From NCBI GenBank assembly GCA_022487055.1, contig JAKVJJ010000001.1, positions 62,001 to 126,000 on the forward strand: DNA of 64,000 nucleotides. Reading direction: 5' to 3'. Positions 43,301-50,659 of the stretch are shown here, piece after piece. The number at the start of each line of letters is the position of its first letter. The first letter of the stretch is position 1. The notes beneath the pieces were generated by a model, which ran no database searches, had not been told where the DNA came from, and worked only from the letters and a program-made list of their open reading frames with translations. The position numbers and the translations under genes were made by a program. This DNA comes from Oscillospiraceae bacterium. GTDB taxonomy: Bacteria; Bacillota; Clostridia; Oscillospirales; Acutalibacteraceae.

Positions 43301-43554
43301 AAACGAATGCGCTGATGGCAACAAACGGCCGGCCCAGCACGATGATGCGTTTAATTACCGCGTGTGCGCGCCAGCGTGCGAATATTTCTATTGCGGTTGT
43401 TCTGCAGAATGTCGGCGCGATTCTCGGGTTTGTGCTGGTGGCATTTCTGTGCTGTCAGAAGGGAATGCAGCAAGTCAATACGCTAAGCATGGTTTTGTAT
43501 GAGCTTTTCTGGGTTTTGGCTATTTGGCTGGTTCCTAAACTTCGCCGTCCTTGA
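40330..43554 (+). CDS. Degenerate P-type-ATPase-like membrane protein with long disordered N-terminus
   Basis: A 1,074-residue protein. Residues 1 to about 510 are cytosolic, highly charged and disordered (Glu/Lys-rich at the start, then Pro/Glu/Gln-rich). From about 530 there are helices laid out like P1B-type ATPases. The helix-6 metal motif CPC is replaced by TCVSVP; the phosphorylation motif DKTGTLT by D798-AQDLFP, so the Asp aligns but KTGT is gone; the N-domain keeps a recognisable GISGWVGGRRVFIGNRRLM (867-885); TGDN becomes VRSNDPN (947-953); and the hinge GDGINDA becomes TNGRPST. It should therefore not pump by the P-type cycle. It may be a scaffold or sensor. It is probably cotranscribed with rlmB. 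Confidence 0.82.
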   Translation: MDDKKISTGTPTENPEEPVADAMAFSSSAKKEREKEEEERRRAEQEEERQFLEQRRAERAAAQHRGPEPPENHWAEELESNRKEKKASLKKQDKIKRRSNKKKFSEKKDPYYGLELKPLEVYQKEYEETLSFKPVRPEEQPSEMTGTFTYLFDGSKPEESDPELSKKVQKMHEERRRRVKEVVHKSGSSDVAKEDIYSITTAISLDEIRKEAAKKGVTVPTERFTASGTNKNDRPSVKEPESIPQKPEKEVQSSPPVQEPQERPQPVKAVQEPQTEMHCAQSGEPVGYRPTGTPVHIVNLQDLITPIFNESRGYPKSISPSREQPVLLVQTAKPVETEINSDAEVAAKPAASQPEEEHDEAERPQSAPVVPFRQKDEMAEPPETKSEKSAHVSDSFMAGATETEPEQPPAAEIPVPAVDKAVPPEQTSYRLYGEAARAMVQDITSEESEEKAPEKPRRKILHKMPVIQPVAQTQKTEQTDDTTSQPEKPVQAAVPVEDELDDYNKPEDAAPIFHQLGGDLRELMLRLTVTGICGMIEAIFGCLGEYGLFGLRPINITVYLICNLIFLSIAVGFCGVTVLNGLKALVKLRANADSGVAVASIIGMMQSIASLFYQNTFAHGELHLYSVIICAALFLNTLGKWTLVRRVNKNFHYITSPDKKYSVEKFNDHNTALQMAEGVTLDSPEIAYQQEADSLKHFLRLSYSDDPSDRSSQFLAPVLFCASLVLFLVMLLLIQPYNVNSALTAFAAATCVSVPIMNMLSVNLPLTRISKVAAQCGGMVIGFPAVQYFADTNAVMVDAQDLFPKGSVILNGIKTFGSAQMDDAIVDAAALMHAAGGPLSSLFGQIIRSRQEAMPKVENVQYDDGMGISGWVGGRRVFIGNRRLMSHHNITPPSENLEAKYLQGGKQIAYLSVSGELMAMFIVSYRADRHRTVELQRMEDNGISLIVRSNDPNVTAPFISALFGLDVHTVRVLPERLGQVYESLGKQPEKETNALMATNGRPSTMMRLITACARQRANISIAVVLQNVGAILGFVLVAFLCCQKGMQQVNTLSMVLYELFWVLAIWLVPKLRRP

Positions 43555-43671
43555 CCAGACTGAGCCTGGATGCAGTCCACGAGCCTGCACGCCTAGTTTG
43601 ACTTCTGGGAAAGCACCCAAGAAGCTAAAAGTATAAAAGTTTCGCTCGCCTTTTCAAAGGTGGTTAAAGTT

Positions 43672-43699
43672 ACCGGATACAGTTTGTATCCGGTTTTTT
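43672..43699 (+). terminator. Terminator after the P-type-like gene
   Basis: ACCGGATAC (43672-43680) with GTATCCGGT (43686-43694), loop of five, then six T. Confidence 0.92.
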
Positions 43700-43769
43700 G
43701 TTTCTATTTTTTAATTTCATGTAGCGTTTTGCTCTTTCCATTCGTGTTACAGACAGAGGAGATGAAAAA

Positions 43770-44300
43770 ATGAAGAAGGAACCGATGCGAACGCAGGTGT
43801 TCATGGAAGGTGCAGTGAAACGGTTCGGCGCGCCTGTATATCGATTGGCGCTGATGCACACACAAAACCGCACGGATGCCGAAGATGTTTTTCAGGAAAC
43901 CTTTTTGCGGCTGTATCTGGATGGCACATCTTTTGCCGGCACAGAACATTTGAAAGCTTGGTTGTTGCAGGTGACTGTGAACGTTTGTCATGACCTGCAT
44001 CGCAGTGCGTGGAATCGCCGCCGCGCGGATTTATCAGAGGATGTTCCAATTCCATTTGAAACAGAGGAGGATTCCGGCCTTTGGACAGCCGTTGCCGGTC
44101 TGCCGAAAAAGTACCGTGATGTCATCCATCTGCACTATCAGGAAGGATATTCCGCTGAGGAAATCGGAAATATCCTTCACCGCAAGACCTCGACCGTGCG
44201 CGCGCAAATGTGTCGTGCCCGTAAGCTGCTGAAAACCAAGATGGGAGGATTTTATCATGAAGAACAAGTATCAGAAAATGTGCAGTCAAATCATGCCTGA
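43770..44300 (+). CDS. ECF-type RNA polymerase sigma factor
   Basis: A 176-residue sigma-70 family factor with only regions 2 and 4. Region 2 includes VYRLALMHTQNRTDAEDVFQETFLRLY (shown in parts: NRTDAEDVFQETFLRLY is the core-binding and -10 region), and region 4 is LPKKYRDVIHLHYQEGYSAE followed by the helix-turn-helix RKTSTVRAQMCRARKLLK. GGAG precedes the ATG. The next gene starts 44 bp before this stop and encodes a single-pass membrane protein, the classical arrangement of an ECF sigma with its anti-sigma factor. The stimulus is unknown; given the wall-related neighbourhood, envelope stress is possible. Confidence 0.88.
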   Translation: MKKEPMRTQVFMEGAVKRFGAPVYRLALMHTQNRTDAEDVFQETFLRLYLDGTSFAGTEHLKAWLLQVTVNVCHDLHRSAWNRRRADLSEDVPIPFETEEDSGLWTAVAGLPKKYRDVIHLHYQEGYSAEEIGNILHRKTSTVRAQMCRARKLLKTKMGGFYHEEQVSENVQSNHA

Positions 44301-45249
44301 TGATGCCCTGACTGAGCAAACACTGCATCAGTTTACCGGTGTGCCGCTGAAACAGCACAAGCGCCGCCGGGTGTGGAAACCAGTGGCCATTACAGCCGCT
44401 GCCCTTGTGTTTGCGGTTGCTTTTCCGCTTACCCAGCCCGGAGTTGGATATATTATTCCTAATGATAATGGGAAAGACATGGTGACCACCGGCGCAAAAA
44501 ACAGTTTTGGTCTGGCGGCATACGCGGCAGATGGTAAACTGACGGTTGCGGCAAACGGCAGCCAAGTTGTGTTTGGCGGTGCAGCAGGCACATGTGGTTT
44601 CAAAAGTGGTTCTACGATTGAAGACTTATTTCATGTTGCAGGCACAAATATTGCGCAGCTCGACATGAGCATTGACCGCGGGGAACTGACACGCTATGAA
44701 ATGGTCACGAAAAAAATTTTCGACGCGCAGTTAGGCGGCACTGACCGTTTCCTTCAATCTGAGGTAAAGACAAAAGGAATAGACGAGAATTTTACAGATA
44801 TAACGTCTGAGAATAAAGATTCGCTGACGCTGAACTTTGGCGAGGTCAAGCGGATGGGTAAGCACTTCACCATGCCTTATGAGCAGCAGTATTATTTTGG
44901 CCTCTTTATTCCTGCCGCAGACGCAGCAAAGCTTGCGCCTTTAACAGATAAACAGTTGATAAGACTTGGCTATAAATATGATTCCATAGCCCTATTCGCC
45001 AGTGATGAAAAGACCGGTGTGGTAAAGGCAAAACAGTTTTTTGACGGAGCCACCATTACCATGAAGGTAACGTATTTGAATGGGCATACTGAAACCAAAA
45101 GACTACATTTGAAAGCTGGAAATAAGGCTTTCCGATACACAAAAAATTGGAGCAAAAAACCCACGCCGTTTTTCACTTACGCGGTGCCAAAAGGGCAGGC
45201 AACAAGCAAGGATTATTCTGATTATGTCATTTATGCTGACATTGCCTGA
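44257..45249 (+). CDS. Putative membrane anti-sigma factor (DUF4179-like)
   Basis: A 330-residue protein with a cytosolic part of about 45 residues, one transmembrane helix (about 46-64, PVAITAAALVFAVAFPL) and an exported domain of about 260 residues with alternating beta strands (YFGLFIPAADAAKLAPL, TITMKVTYLNGHTETKRL). Size, topology and overlap with the ECF sigma gene mark it as its anti-sigma factor. The cytosolic part lacks a zinc-binding HxxxCxxC, so it is of the zinc-free RsgI/DUF4179 kind. GGGAGG precedes the ATG inside the sigma gene. The exported domain is the likely sensor. Confidence 0.75.
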   Translation: MKNKYQKMCSQIMPDDALTEQTLHQFTGVPLKQHKRRRVWKPVAITAAALVFAVAFPLTQPGVGYIIPNDNGKDMVTTGAKNSFGLAAYAADGKLTVAANGSQVVFGGAAGTCGFKSGSTIEDLFHVAGTNIAQLDMSIDRGELTRYEMVTKKIFDAQLGGTDRFLQSEVKTKGIDENFTDITSENKDSLTLNFGEVKRMGKHFTMPYEQQYYFGLFIPAADAAKLAPLTDKQLIRLGYKYDSIALFASDEKTGVVKAKQFFDGATITMKVTYLNGHTETKRLHLKAGNKAFRYTKNWSKKPTPFFTYAVPKGQATSKDYSDYVIYADIA

Positions 45250-45280
45250 TAACAAAGTAAATACAAACGCACATCGGATT

Positions 45281-45323
45281 CAGCGGTCAGCCATGATTTT
45301 CAAGTGGGCTGGCCGCTGATTTT
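45281..45323 (+). terminator. Terminator after the anti-sigma gene
   Basis: CAGCGGTCAGCC (45281-45292) with GGCTGGCCGCTG (45307-45318), one G-U pair, then ATTTTA. Confidence 0.8.
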
Positions 45324-45387
45324 ATGCTATATTGTCTAAAAATAAAGAATAATATCTGTTATAATCATATGAATTTTCTAAATGCCA

Positions 45388-45416
45388 TTGCCTTTAGTTG
45401 TAATTTGCGCTATAAT
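45388..45416 (+). promoter_or_regulatory. Promoter of the EF-G-like gene
   Basis: TTGCCT (45388-45393), 17-nt spacer, TATAAT (45411-45416). Confidence 0.65.
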
Positions 45417-45476
45417 ACGAGTATCATTTAAGAAAATATTTGTTAAAAATTACTGCTAATGAAGGGGGCATCATCC

Positions 45477-47531
45477 TTGAAACTGTATCATGCGAAAAAT
45501 ATACTCAACATTGCCTTAATGGGGCACGCAGGTGCTGGCAAAACAAGTATTGCGGAAGCCATGCTTCGTCTTTCCGGTGCGGCTGAGCGGCTGGGAAAAG
45601 TCAGCGATGGCACCACAGTCTGTGATTATGACACCGAGGAAATTCGCCGCAAAGCAAGTATTTCCGCCGCCGTCGCTCCAATGGAGTGGAAGGGATGCAA
45701 AATCAATTTATTGGACACACCGGGCCTGTTTGACTTTGCGGGTGCCGCCGCCGAGGCTGTGCGCGCTGCCGACAGTGTGGTGATTGCCGTAAGTGGCCGT
45801 AACGGGGTAGCGGTCGGCACGGAAAAGGCAGTGGAAGCGGCAGAAACACGCGGCTTGGCAAAGGTGTTTTTTGTGAACGGGCTGTGTGATGAAAGTGCGC
45901 GTTTCTATCATGTATTTGAGGACTTAAAGGCAAAGTTCGGGCCTGCGGTCTGCCCGGTCGTGGTGCCATATTTTGAGGATGGCAAAGCCGACATTTACAT
46001 AAATTTACTGGAGTACAAAGCATATGATTACTCCGACGGCGCACCTGTTGAGGTGGATATGCCGGATATGGGTGACCACAGACTGCAAGGACTGCGCACA
46101 GCAATTTGTGAAGCAGTCGCGGAAACAAGCGATGAACTTTTTGAAAAATATTTTTCCGGCCAGGAGTTTACACCGGAAGAAATTATCGTTGGTATCTCCA
46201 AAGGTGTCAAAGCCGGTACCGTCCTGCCTGTTTTTTGCGGAGACGCACTTCTGATGCACGGTATGGAGCAATTTTTGGACGGCATTACATGGCTGCTGCC
46301 GAGAGCTGCGGACAAAGCGGGGGAAATTGGCACAGACATGAATGGCGACCCGGTGGAATTAGCAATCAATGAAGATGCTGCCACAGCGGCACTTTGCTTC
46401 AAGACGATTGTAGACCCATTTGTCGGTAAAGTGAGCTTTTTAAAATGCATATCCGGAAAAGTGAATCAGGACAGCAGCTTGCTGGATATGCGAACCGGCG
46501 CTTCGGAGCACATTGGCAAAGTGATGCTTATGCGCGGCAAAAAGCAGGAGGAAATGCCTGCAATTCCGGCCGGCGACATTGGCGCGGTGCTGAAGCTTTC
46601 CGGCGTTTCCACCGGGGATACGCTGTGCGCGCCTTCCAGAAAATTGGCACTGGACGGCATTGATTATCCGACACCGGTTCTGCGTATGGCAATCGTGCCG
46701 AAAAAACGCGGAGAGGAAGATAAGATTGCGCAGGCAGTCCAGCGTATGATAGAGGAAGATCCAACTTTGCAGTTTGAAAATAATGCGGAAACACATGAAA
46801 TGGTCATTTCCGGATTGGGGGAGCAGCATTTGGATGTGGTGCTTGCGAAACTGCAGAACCACAGCGGTGTGGAAGCCGAACTGAGAGTGCCCCGTATTCC
46901 GTATCGGGAAACCATACGCAAAGCGGTGAAAGTGCAGGGACGCTATAAAAAGCAAACGGGCGGTCATGGGCAATTCGGCGATGTCTGGATTGAGTTCAGT
47001 CCGTGCGACAGCAATGAACTGGTCTTTGATGAAAAAGTGGTTGGCGGCAGTGTACCGAAAAGCTATTTCCCGGCGGTGGAAAAAGGGCTGCGGGAATGCA
47101 CCGCGAAAGGGCCGTTTGCCGGTTATCCGGTGGTTGGGCTGCACGCGACTCTTTATGATGGCTCTTATCATCCGGTGGACAGCTCGGAAATGTCCTTTAA
47201 AACAGCGGCAGCGCTGGCTTACAGAGCCGGTATGCCACAGGCGGAGCCAATTTTATTAGAGCCAATCGGCACACTGCGGGCAACCGTGCCGGACAGCAGC
47301 ATGGGAGATATCATGGGCGCTGTCACCAAGCGCCGTGGGCATGTGCTGGGCATGGAGTCGGCAAAAGCAGGTTTTCAGATTGTTACGGCAGAGGCACCGG
47401 AAGCAGAAATGACAGACTTTTCGGTATTCCTTCGTCAGGTAACACAGGGACGCGGTTCTTTCAGCTTCCGCTTTGCACGGTACGAGCCGTGCCCGCCGCA
47501 GATTGCGCAGAACGTGCCAAAACAGGCGTAA
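45477..47531 (+). CDS. Elongation factor G-like GTPase (EF-G paralogue)
   Basis: A 684-residue paralogue of EF-G with domains G, II, III, IV and V. G1 GHAGAGKTS is at residues 16-24 and G3 DTPGLFDF is intact; switch I reads IRRKASISAA instead of ERGITITSAA, as in the TM1651-like EF-G group. G4, normally NKMD, reads NGLC in FFVNGLCDESARF, so guanine specificity is doubtful. Domain IV contains KQTGGHGQFGDVWIEF and domain V SSMGDIMGAVTKRRGHVLGM. The start is TTG 45477, since AAGGGGG (45462-45468) lies 8 nt before it. Role unknown: back-up or ribosome recycling factor. Confidence 0.88.
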   Translation: MKLYHAKNILNIALMGHAGAGKTSIAEAMLRLSGAAERLGKVSDGTTVCDYDTEEIRRKASISAAVAPMEWKGCKINLLDTPGLFDFAGAAAEAVRAADSVVIAVSGRNGVAVGTEKAVEAAETRGLAKVFFVNGLCDESARFYHVFEDLKAKFGPAVCPVVVPYFEDGKADIYINLLEYKAYDYSDGAPVEVDMPDMGDHRLQGLRTAICEAVAETSDELFEKYFSGQEFTPEEIIVGISKGVKAGTVLPVFCGDALLMHGMEQFLDGITWLLPRAADKAGEIGTDMNGDPVELAINEDAATAALCFKTIVDPFVGKVSFLKCISGKVNQDSSLLDMRTGASEHIGKVMLMRGKKQEEMPAIPAGDIGAVLKLSGVSTGDTLCAPSRKLALDGIDYPTPVLRMAIVPKKRGEEDKIAQAVQRMIEEDPTLQFENNAETHEMVISGLGEQHLDVVLAKLQNHSGVEAELRVPRIPYRETIRKAVKVQGRYKKQTGGHGQFGDVWIEFSPCDSNELVFDEKVVGGSVPKSYFPAVEKGLRECTAKGPFAGYPVVGLHATLYDGSYHPVDSSEMSFKTAAALAYRAGMPQAEPILLEPIGTLRATVPDSSMGDIMGAVTKRRGHVLGMESAKAGFQIVTAEAPEAEMTDFSVFLRQVTQGRGSFSFRFARYEPCPPQIAQNVPKQA

Positions 47532-47554
47532 CTGCTGAAAATAGAATCAAAAAC

Positions 47555-47600
47555 AAAAAGGTGTCCTGCACACGGGTTTTCCGGTGTGGGACACCTTTTT
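47555..47600. terminator. Bidirectional terminator between EF-G-like and ArsR genes
   Basis: A perfect 12-bp stem, AAAAAGGTGTCC (47555-47566) with GGACACCTTTTT (47589-47600). The ArsR stop codon overlaps its edge. Confidence 0.88.
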
Positions 47601-48147
47601 ATACTTTTCGGTAAATGCCGTCTTTTCTCACCAAAAGTTTTTCGGCAACCATATCTTTGCGCAGTGTGCAAAAATCATCATAAAAATCTGCGATTAGCAG
47701 GTTCACTTCTTTCTCTGTGTAGTTCCGGCCTGCCTTGAAAACTTTAGCGATTTCTTCGAGGAGGATGCGCTCTTTCTTTTTTTGCGCGGGAATGGATTTC
47801 AGCTTGCCGTACTCCATGAAAGAAGCAATCACCTTTTTCCGGTAATCCGCTTCACGTTGTTCCTGCTCACTTTCCTGAGGAGAATCTGTTTGCACCATTT
47901 CCAGCAGTGTATGCTGAAAAATTTCCGGGCAAAAGGAATAAACAATGTAATATTGCTCTCTGTGAGAAACAACTGCACCCGTTTCCTCCAGCTTTTTTAG
48001 GTGAAAGGAAATGGTGGCAGGGGATAAATCCAGTCTTTGTGCCAGCCTCTCCACATACATATCTTCCTTGCTGAGGGATCTTAAAATGCGCAAGCGAGAT
48101 TTATCTGACAGGCATTTAAAAAGCCGAAGGACTTGTTCTTCAGTCAT
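47599..48147 (-). CDS. ArsR family regulator with DUF2087 C-terminal domain
   Basis: A 183-residue two-domain regulator. Residues 1-85 are an ArsR winged helix (LFKCLSDKSRLRILRSLSKE, then LDLSPATISFHLKKLEETGAV as the recognition helix). Residues 110-183 match DUF2087 (KKERILLEEIAKVF, NYTEKEVNLLIADFY, LRKDMVAEKLLVRKDGIYRK). No metal-sensing ELCVCDL-type cysteines are present, so metal sensing is unlikely. ATG 48147 has GGAGG 6 nt ahead. It overlaps the upstream gene by eight bases and forms an operon with it and the M29 peptidase gene. Confidence 0.87.
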   Translation of the reverse strand: MTEEQVLRLFKCLSDKSRLRILRSLSKEDMYVERLAQRLDLSPATISFHLKKLEETGAVVSHREQYYIVYSFCPEIFQHTLLEMVQTDSPQESEQEQREADYRKKVIASFMEYGKLKSIPAQKKKERILLEEIAKVFKAGRNYTEKEVNLLIADFYDDFCTLRKDMVAEKLLVRKDGIYRKV

Positions 48148-48511
48148 GGCTTGCCTCCAGAAGTTCCGCAAACTTCTTTCGGATTTGCTCCACGGTCTGA
48201 AGCTTCAGTTCCTCCGCTGTCTGCTTTTGAAAATCTCCGTGCTGTTTGGCGGCGGCAAGGGAAATTTTCCAGCTCTGCGGAATCGTATCTAGCTTTTGCA
48301 GAAAGAACTGCTGTGCTTTTTCAGCATCGCCGCCGGACTGCTTGCAGCCAACCGAAAGCATGGTTCCGAAAATGTCAAAGATATTCGCACGGATTTTCTG
48401 CAGATTGCATTCATCCATACGGCTGTCTTTGCAAAGTTTGTCTGCCTGTGCAGTACAGGCCTCTTTTTCTACCAAAAGATAATTTGTAAATTCCTGCATT
48501 TGCTTTATCAT
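48140..48511 (-). CDS. Small helical hypothetical protein (123 aa)
   Basis: A 123-residue, charged, all-helical protein without membrane segments (MIKQMQEFTNYLLVEKEACT at the start, EELKLQTVEQIRKKFAELLE at the end); one central stretch, NIFDIFGTMLSVGCKQSGG, is more hydrophobic. The lysine/glutamate heptad pattern suggests a helical bundle, as in DUF6483-like clostridial proteins. GAGGAG precedes the ATG. It sits between the M29 peptidase gene (10 bp upstream) and the ArsR-DUF2087 gene (overlapping downstream), so it probably acts with the regulator. No function is assigned. Confidence 0.75.
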   Translation of the reverse strand: MIKQMQEFTNYLLVEKEACTAQADKLCKDSRMDECNLQKIRANIFDIFGTMLSVGCKQSGGDAEKAQQFFLQKLDTIPQSWKISLAAAKQHGDFQKQTAEELKLQTVEQIRKKFAELLEASHD

Positions 48512-48521
48512 AGCGTTCTCC

Positions 48522-49520
48522 TCATTTTATCTGGAAGTCTGTGTTTACAAAATCCATGTGGACAGTGGATGAATTGCTGCCGCCGAACATGACGTTTGCG
48601 CCAATGGCAATATGGCAGGTATTGGCAGCTTTTTCATCCAATACCGTGTAGCCACACAGCGTATGTACCTTTTGGTTCATTCCAATGCCCAGCTCACAGA
48701 CGGTGCGGTCGTTGGCGCTGAGTTTTGCCAAGTGGTCATTGAAATCCGGATTGTCTGTTTGTGTTAAGATGCCGTCCTTCACAGTCAGCGTCAAATTCTG
48801 AAAAGTGCCCCAGTCCTCCGCATAAAGTTCCGGATAGAAAATGGTGCCGAAAGTCTTGTTTTCCAGGGGAGCAATGTAAATTTCACCGCAGGGCATATCT
48901 CCACTTCCGCAGTCTGCAACCCAGTTCCTTCCGGCCAAATCAAAGTGCAGGCAGCAGTTGTTTCCGGTCAGGAGGGAAAGTTGACTTTTCTGCGCAAGGA
49001 CCGAAATTTGCTTTTTGCAGTCTGATTTTATCTGCTCATAGTCAATGTCATAGGCAGCAGTCATGCGGCAGATAAAATCCTCTGGATCCAGTCCGGATTC
49101 CTCTGCATTGGCGGCGAGCGGCAGACGAATTTGCACAAAATGTTCCGCATGCATCAGTGTGTGAAACAGATTTTTCATGTAATTTCGGTAAATCTCCATT
49201 TGCGTATCCGGAAGCTTTGCTCCGAGAATCACCGGATGATAGCAGAAAATGTCCAGAATGGTGTCCACCTGGCCAAAAATTTTGAAATAGTTTTCCTGAT
49301 AACAGCCTGCCGATGCTACGGCAAAACGCTTTTGATTACTGGTGCGGCATTCCTGCAGTTCCAGCGGAGAAGCACCCAGTGCAGCGACAGCCGTGCTAAA
49401 TTCATGTAGAATGCCGATATTAGCGTCTTCACCCCAAAAATGAAGAAGCACTAGACTGCCCGGCTGTACACCACTTGCCCTGACAATTTTATCGATTAGC
49501 TTTTGATTCGTGTTTATCAC
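48522..49520 (-). CDS. M29 family aminopeptidase-like metallopeptidase
   Basis: A 332-residue member of the M29 (thermophilic aminopeptidase T/AmpS) family, shorter than the usual 370-410. The C-terminal metal-site region is well kept: DMPCGEIYIAPLE, then CELGIGMNQKV with the catalytic Glu, LDEKAANTCHIAIGANVMFGG with a metal His, and HMDFV with His and Asp ligands. The N-terminal half is divergent. These enzymes remove N-terminal residues with a two-metal centre. The start is GTG with a modest AGGA site. The operon continues with a helical protein and an ArsR regulator. Confidence 0.85.
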   Translation of the reverse strand: MINTNQKLIDKIVRASGVQPGSLVLLHFWGEDANIGILHEFSTAVAALGASPLELQECRTSNQKRFAVASAGCYQENYFKIFGQVDTILDIFCYHPVILGAKLPDTQMEIYRNYMKNLFHTLMHAEHFVQIRLPLAANAEESGLDPEDFICRMTAAYDIDYEQIKSDCKKQISVLAQKSQLSLLTGNNCCLHFDLAGRNWVADCGSGDMPCGEIYIAPLENKTFGTIFYPELYAEDWGTFQNLTLTVKDGILTQTDNPDFNDHLAKLSANDRTVCELGIGMNQKVHTLCGYTVLDEKAANTCHIAIGANVMFGGSNSSTVHMDFVNTDFQIK

Positions 49521-49612
49521 TCATTCCTAATTTATTTGATGGTTTTACTGTACAACTATAAAAACAGAATGTCAATAATAATTTTATAATTATCTAAATA
49601 AATTTGTCTCAA

Positions 49613-49653
49613 TAAAAAACACACAACCCCGAAAAATCGGAAATTTGTGTGTT
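49613..49653 (-). terminator. Terminator after the VanY-type gene
   Basis: Minus strand AACACACAA (49653-49645) with TTGTGTGTT (49626-49618), then TTTTTT; an inner CCGA/TCGG helix. Confidence 0.85.
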
Positions 49654-49732
49654 AAAGCTGCTGCCCATAAAAGCGGCAGATTCGCTGGCAGCAACAAAAA
49701 GCGCCCCAAACGGAGGCACTGCAAAAAGGGCT

Positions 49733-50524
49733 TTATGCTTGTCCGACATATTCTTCCAGACAAATGTTTTTTCCCTGCATTTCTTTTGCGGCGGCAGTGC
49801 CAATATAGCGGTAATGCCATGGTTCATAGATGATTTTAGTGATGTCTTCTTTTCCCTTGGGATAGCGCAGGATAAATCCGTATTTATAAGCATTCTGCAT
49901 GAGCCACTGTCCTTCCGGTGTATTGCCGAAAGATTCATCACAGAGCTGATTTCCTGTGCTGCCGAAATCAACGGCCAAACCGAGGTTATGCTCACTGGTG
50001 CCGGGCTTTGCCACAACGGTTGCCGCAGTCTGTACAGCGTCGGAGGCACCGTTTTGCTCCGCTTTTTGAATCTCTGTTTTAAAGAGCGAGGTTTGGTAAC
50101 TGATGCTTCTATATGCGGAACAAATCAACAGATGATGCCCCTGCGCATTGCAGTCACTGATGAGTTTTTGCAGAAAGGGGGCAGCGCGGGAGTCAAACCG
50201 GTGTCCCGCGACGATTGAGGTTTGCACTGTGAAATTTTCCGGCAACGGATGGGTATTATTGACCAGCCGAAGTTGCCAGGAGCTTTTATCAATCGTTGTT
50301 GCCTTTTGGGGAGTTGCCACTTTTTTGTTGACAACCGAGGATGACGGTGCAGAAAGTGTCTTTTCGTTGGATGGGAAAGACCGAAGCAGGGAACGTGTTC
50401 CAGCCACAGCAACTGCAATGATTGCAATGCTGCACAGAACGATAACTACATGGCGGCGGCGCCTTTTGTGCTTGAAATAGTTGGTTCGAGAGCGGGACAT
50501 TTTTGGGGGCTGATATCTTGACAT
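49733..50524 (-). CDS. D-alanyl-D-alanine carboxypeptidase, VanY/M15B family
   Basis: A 263-residue membrane-anchored zinc carboxypeptidase that trims the terminal D-Ala from peptidoglycan stem peptides. A very basic cytosolic start (FKHKRRRRH) and one helix (VVIVLCSIAIIAVAVAGT, about 26-43) precede the catalytic domain: ICSAYRSISYQTSLF, then GTSEHNLGLAVDFG with zinc ligands His and Asp, and YEPWHYRYIG with the base Glu and third zinc ligand. It is probably a DdcY/YodJ-type housekeeping enzyme; no van genes are nearby, so vancomycin resistance is not implied. AAAGGAG stands 7 nt before ATG. Confidence 0.93.
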   Translation of the reverse strand: MSRYQPPKMSRSRTNYFKHKRRRRHVVIVLCSIAIIAVAVAGTRSLLRSFPSNEKTLSAPSSSVVNKKVATPQKATTIDKSSWQLRLVNNTHPLPENFTVQTSIVAGHRFDSRAAPFLQKLISDCNAQGHHLLICSAYRSISYQTSLFKTEIQKAEQNGASDAVQTAATVVAKPGTSEHNLGLAVDFGSTGNQLCDESFGNTPEGQWLMQNAYKYGFILRYPKGKEDITKIIYEPWHYRYIGTAAAKEMQGKNICLEEYVGQA

Positions 50525-50553
50525 AAAAGTACTCCTTTATTTTCAATAAAAGT

Positions 50554-50583
50554 ATTATAGCACAGTTGATATGGATTCGTCAG
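50554..50583 (-). promoter_or_regulatory. Promoter of the VanY-type gene
   Basis: Minus strand CTGACG (50583-50578), 18-nt spacer, extended -10 TGCTATAAT ending at 50554. Confidence 0.55.
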
Positions 50584-50659
50584 GTGAAATTTGATGGCTG
50601 TTCTTATTCTCTGAAAATCTGCATATCTTTTATGGAAAATACAACGGGGGGTGGAGTCT

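Noticed and set aside
40330-43554. Functional heavy-metal P-type ATPase
   Set aside because: All catalytic motifs (DKTGT, TGDN, GDGxND, CPC) are replaced.
49733-50524. Vancomycin-resistance VanY
   Set aside because: No vanA/B/D/H/X or VanRS genes nearby; a housekeeping D,D-carboxypeptidase is the simpler reading.
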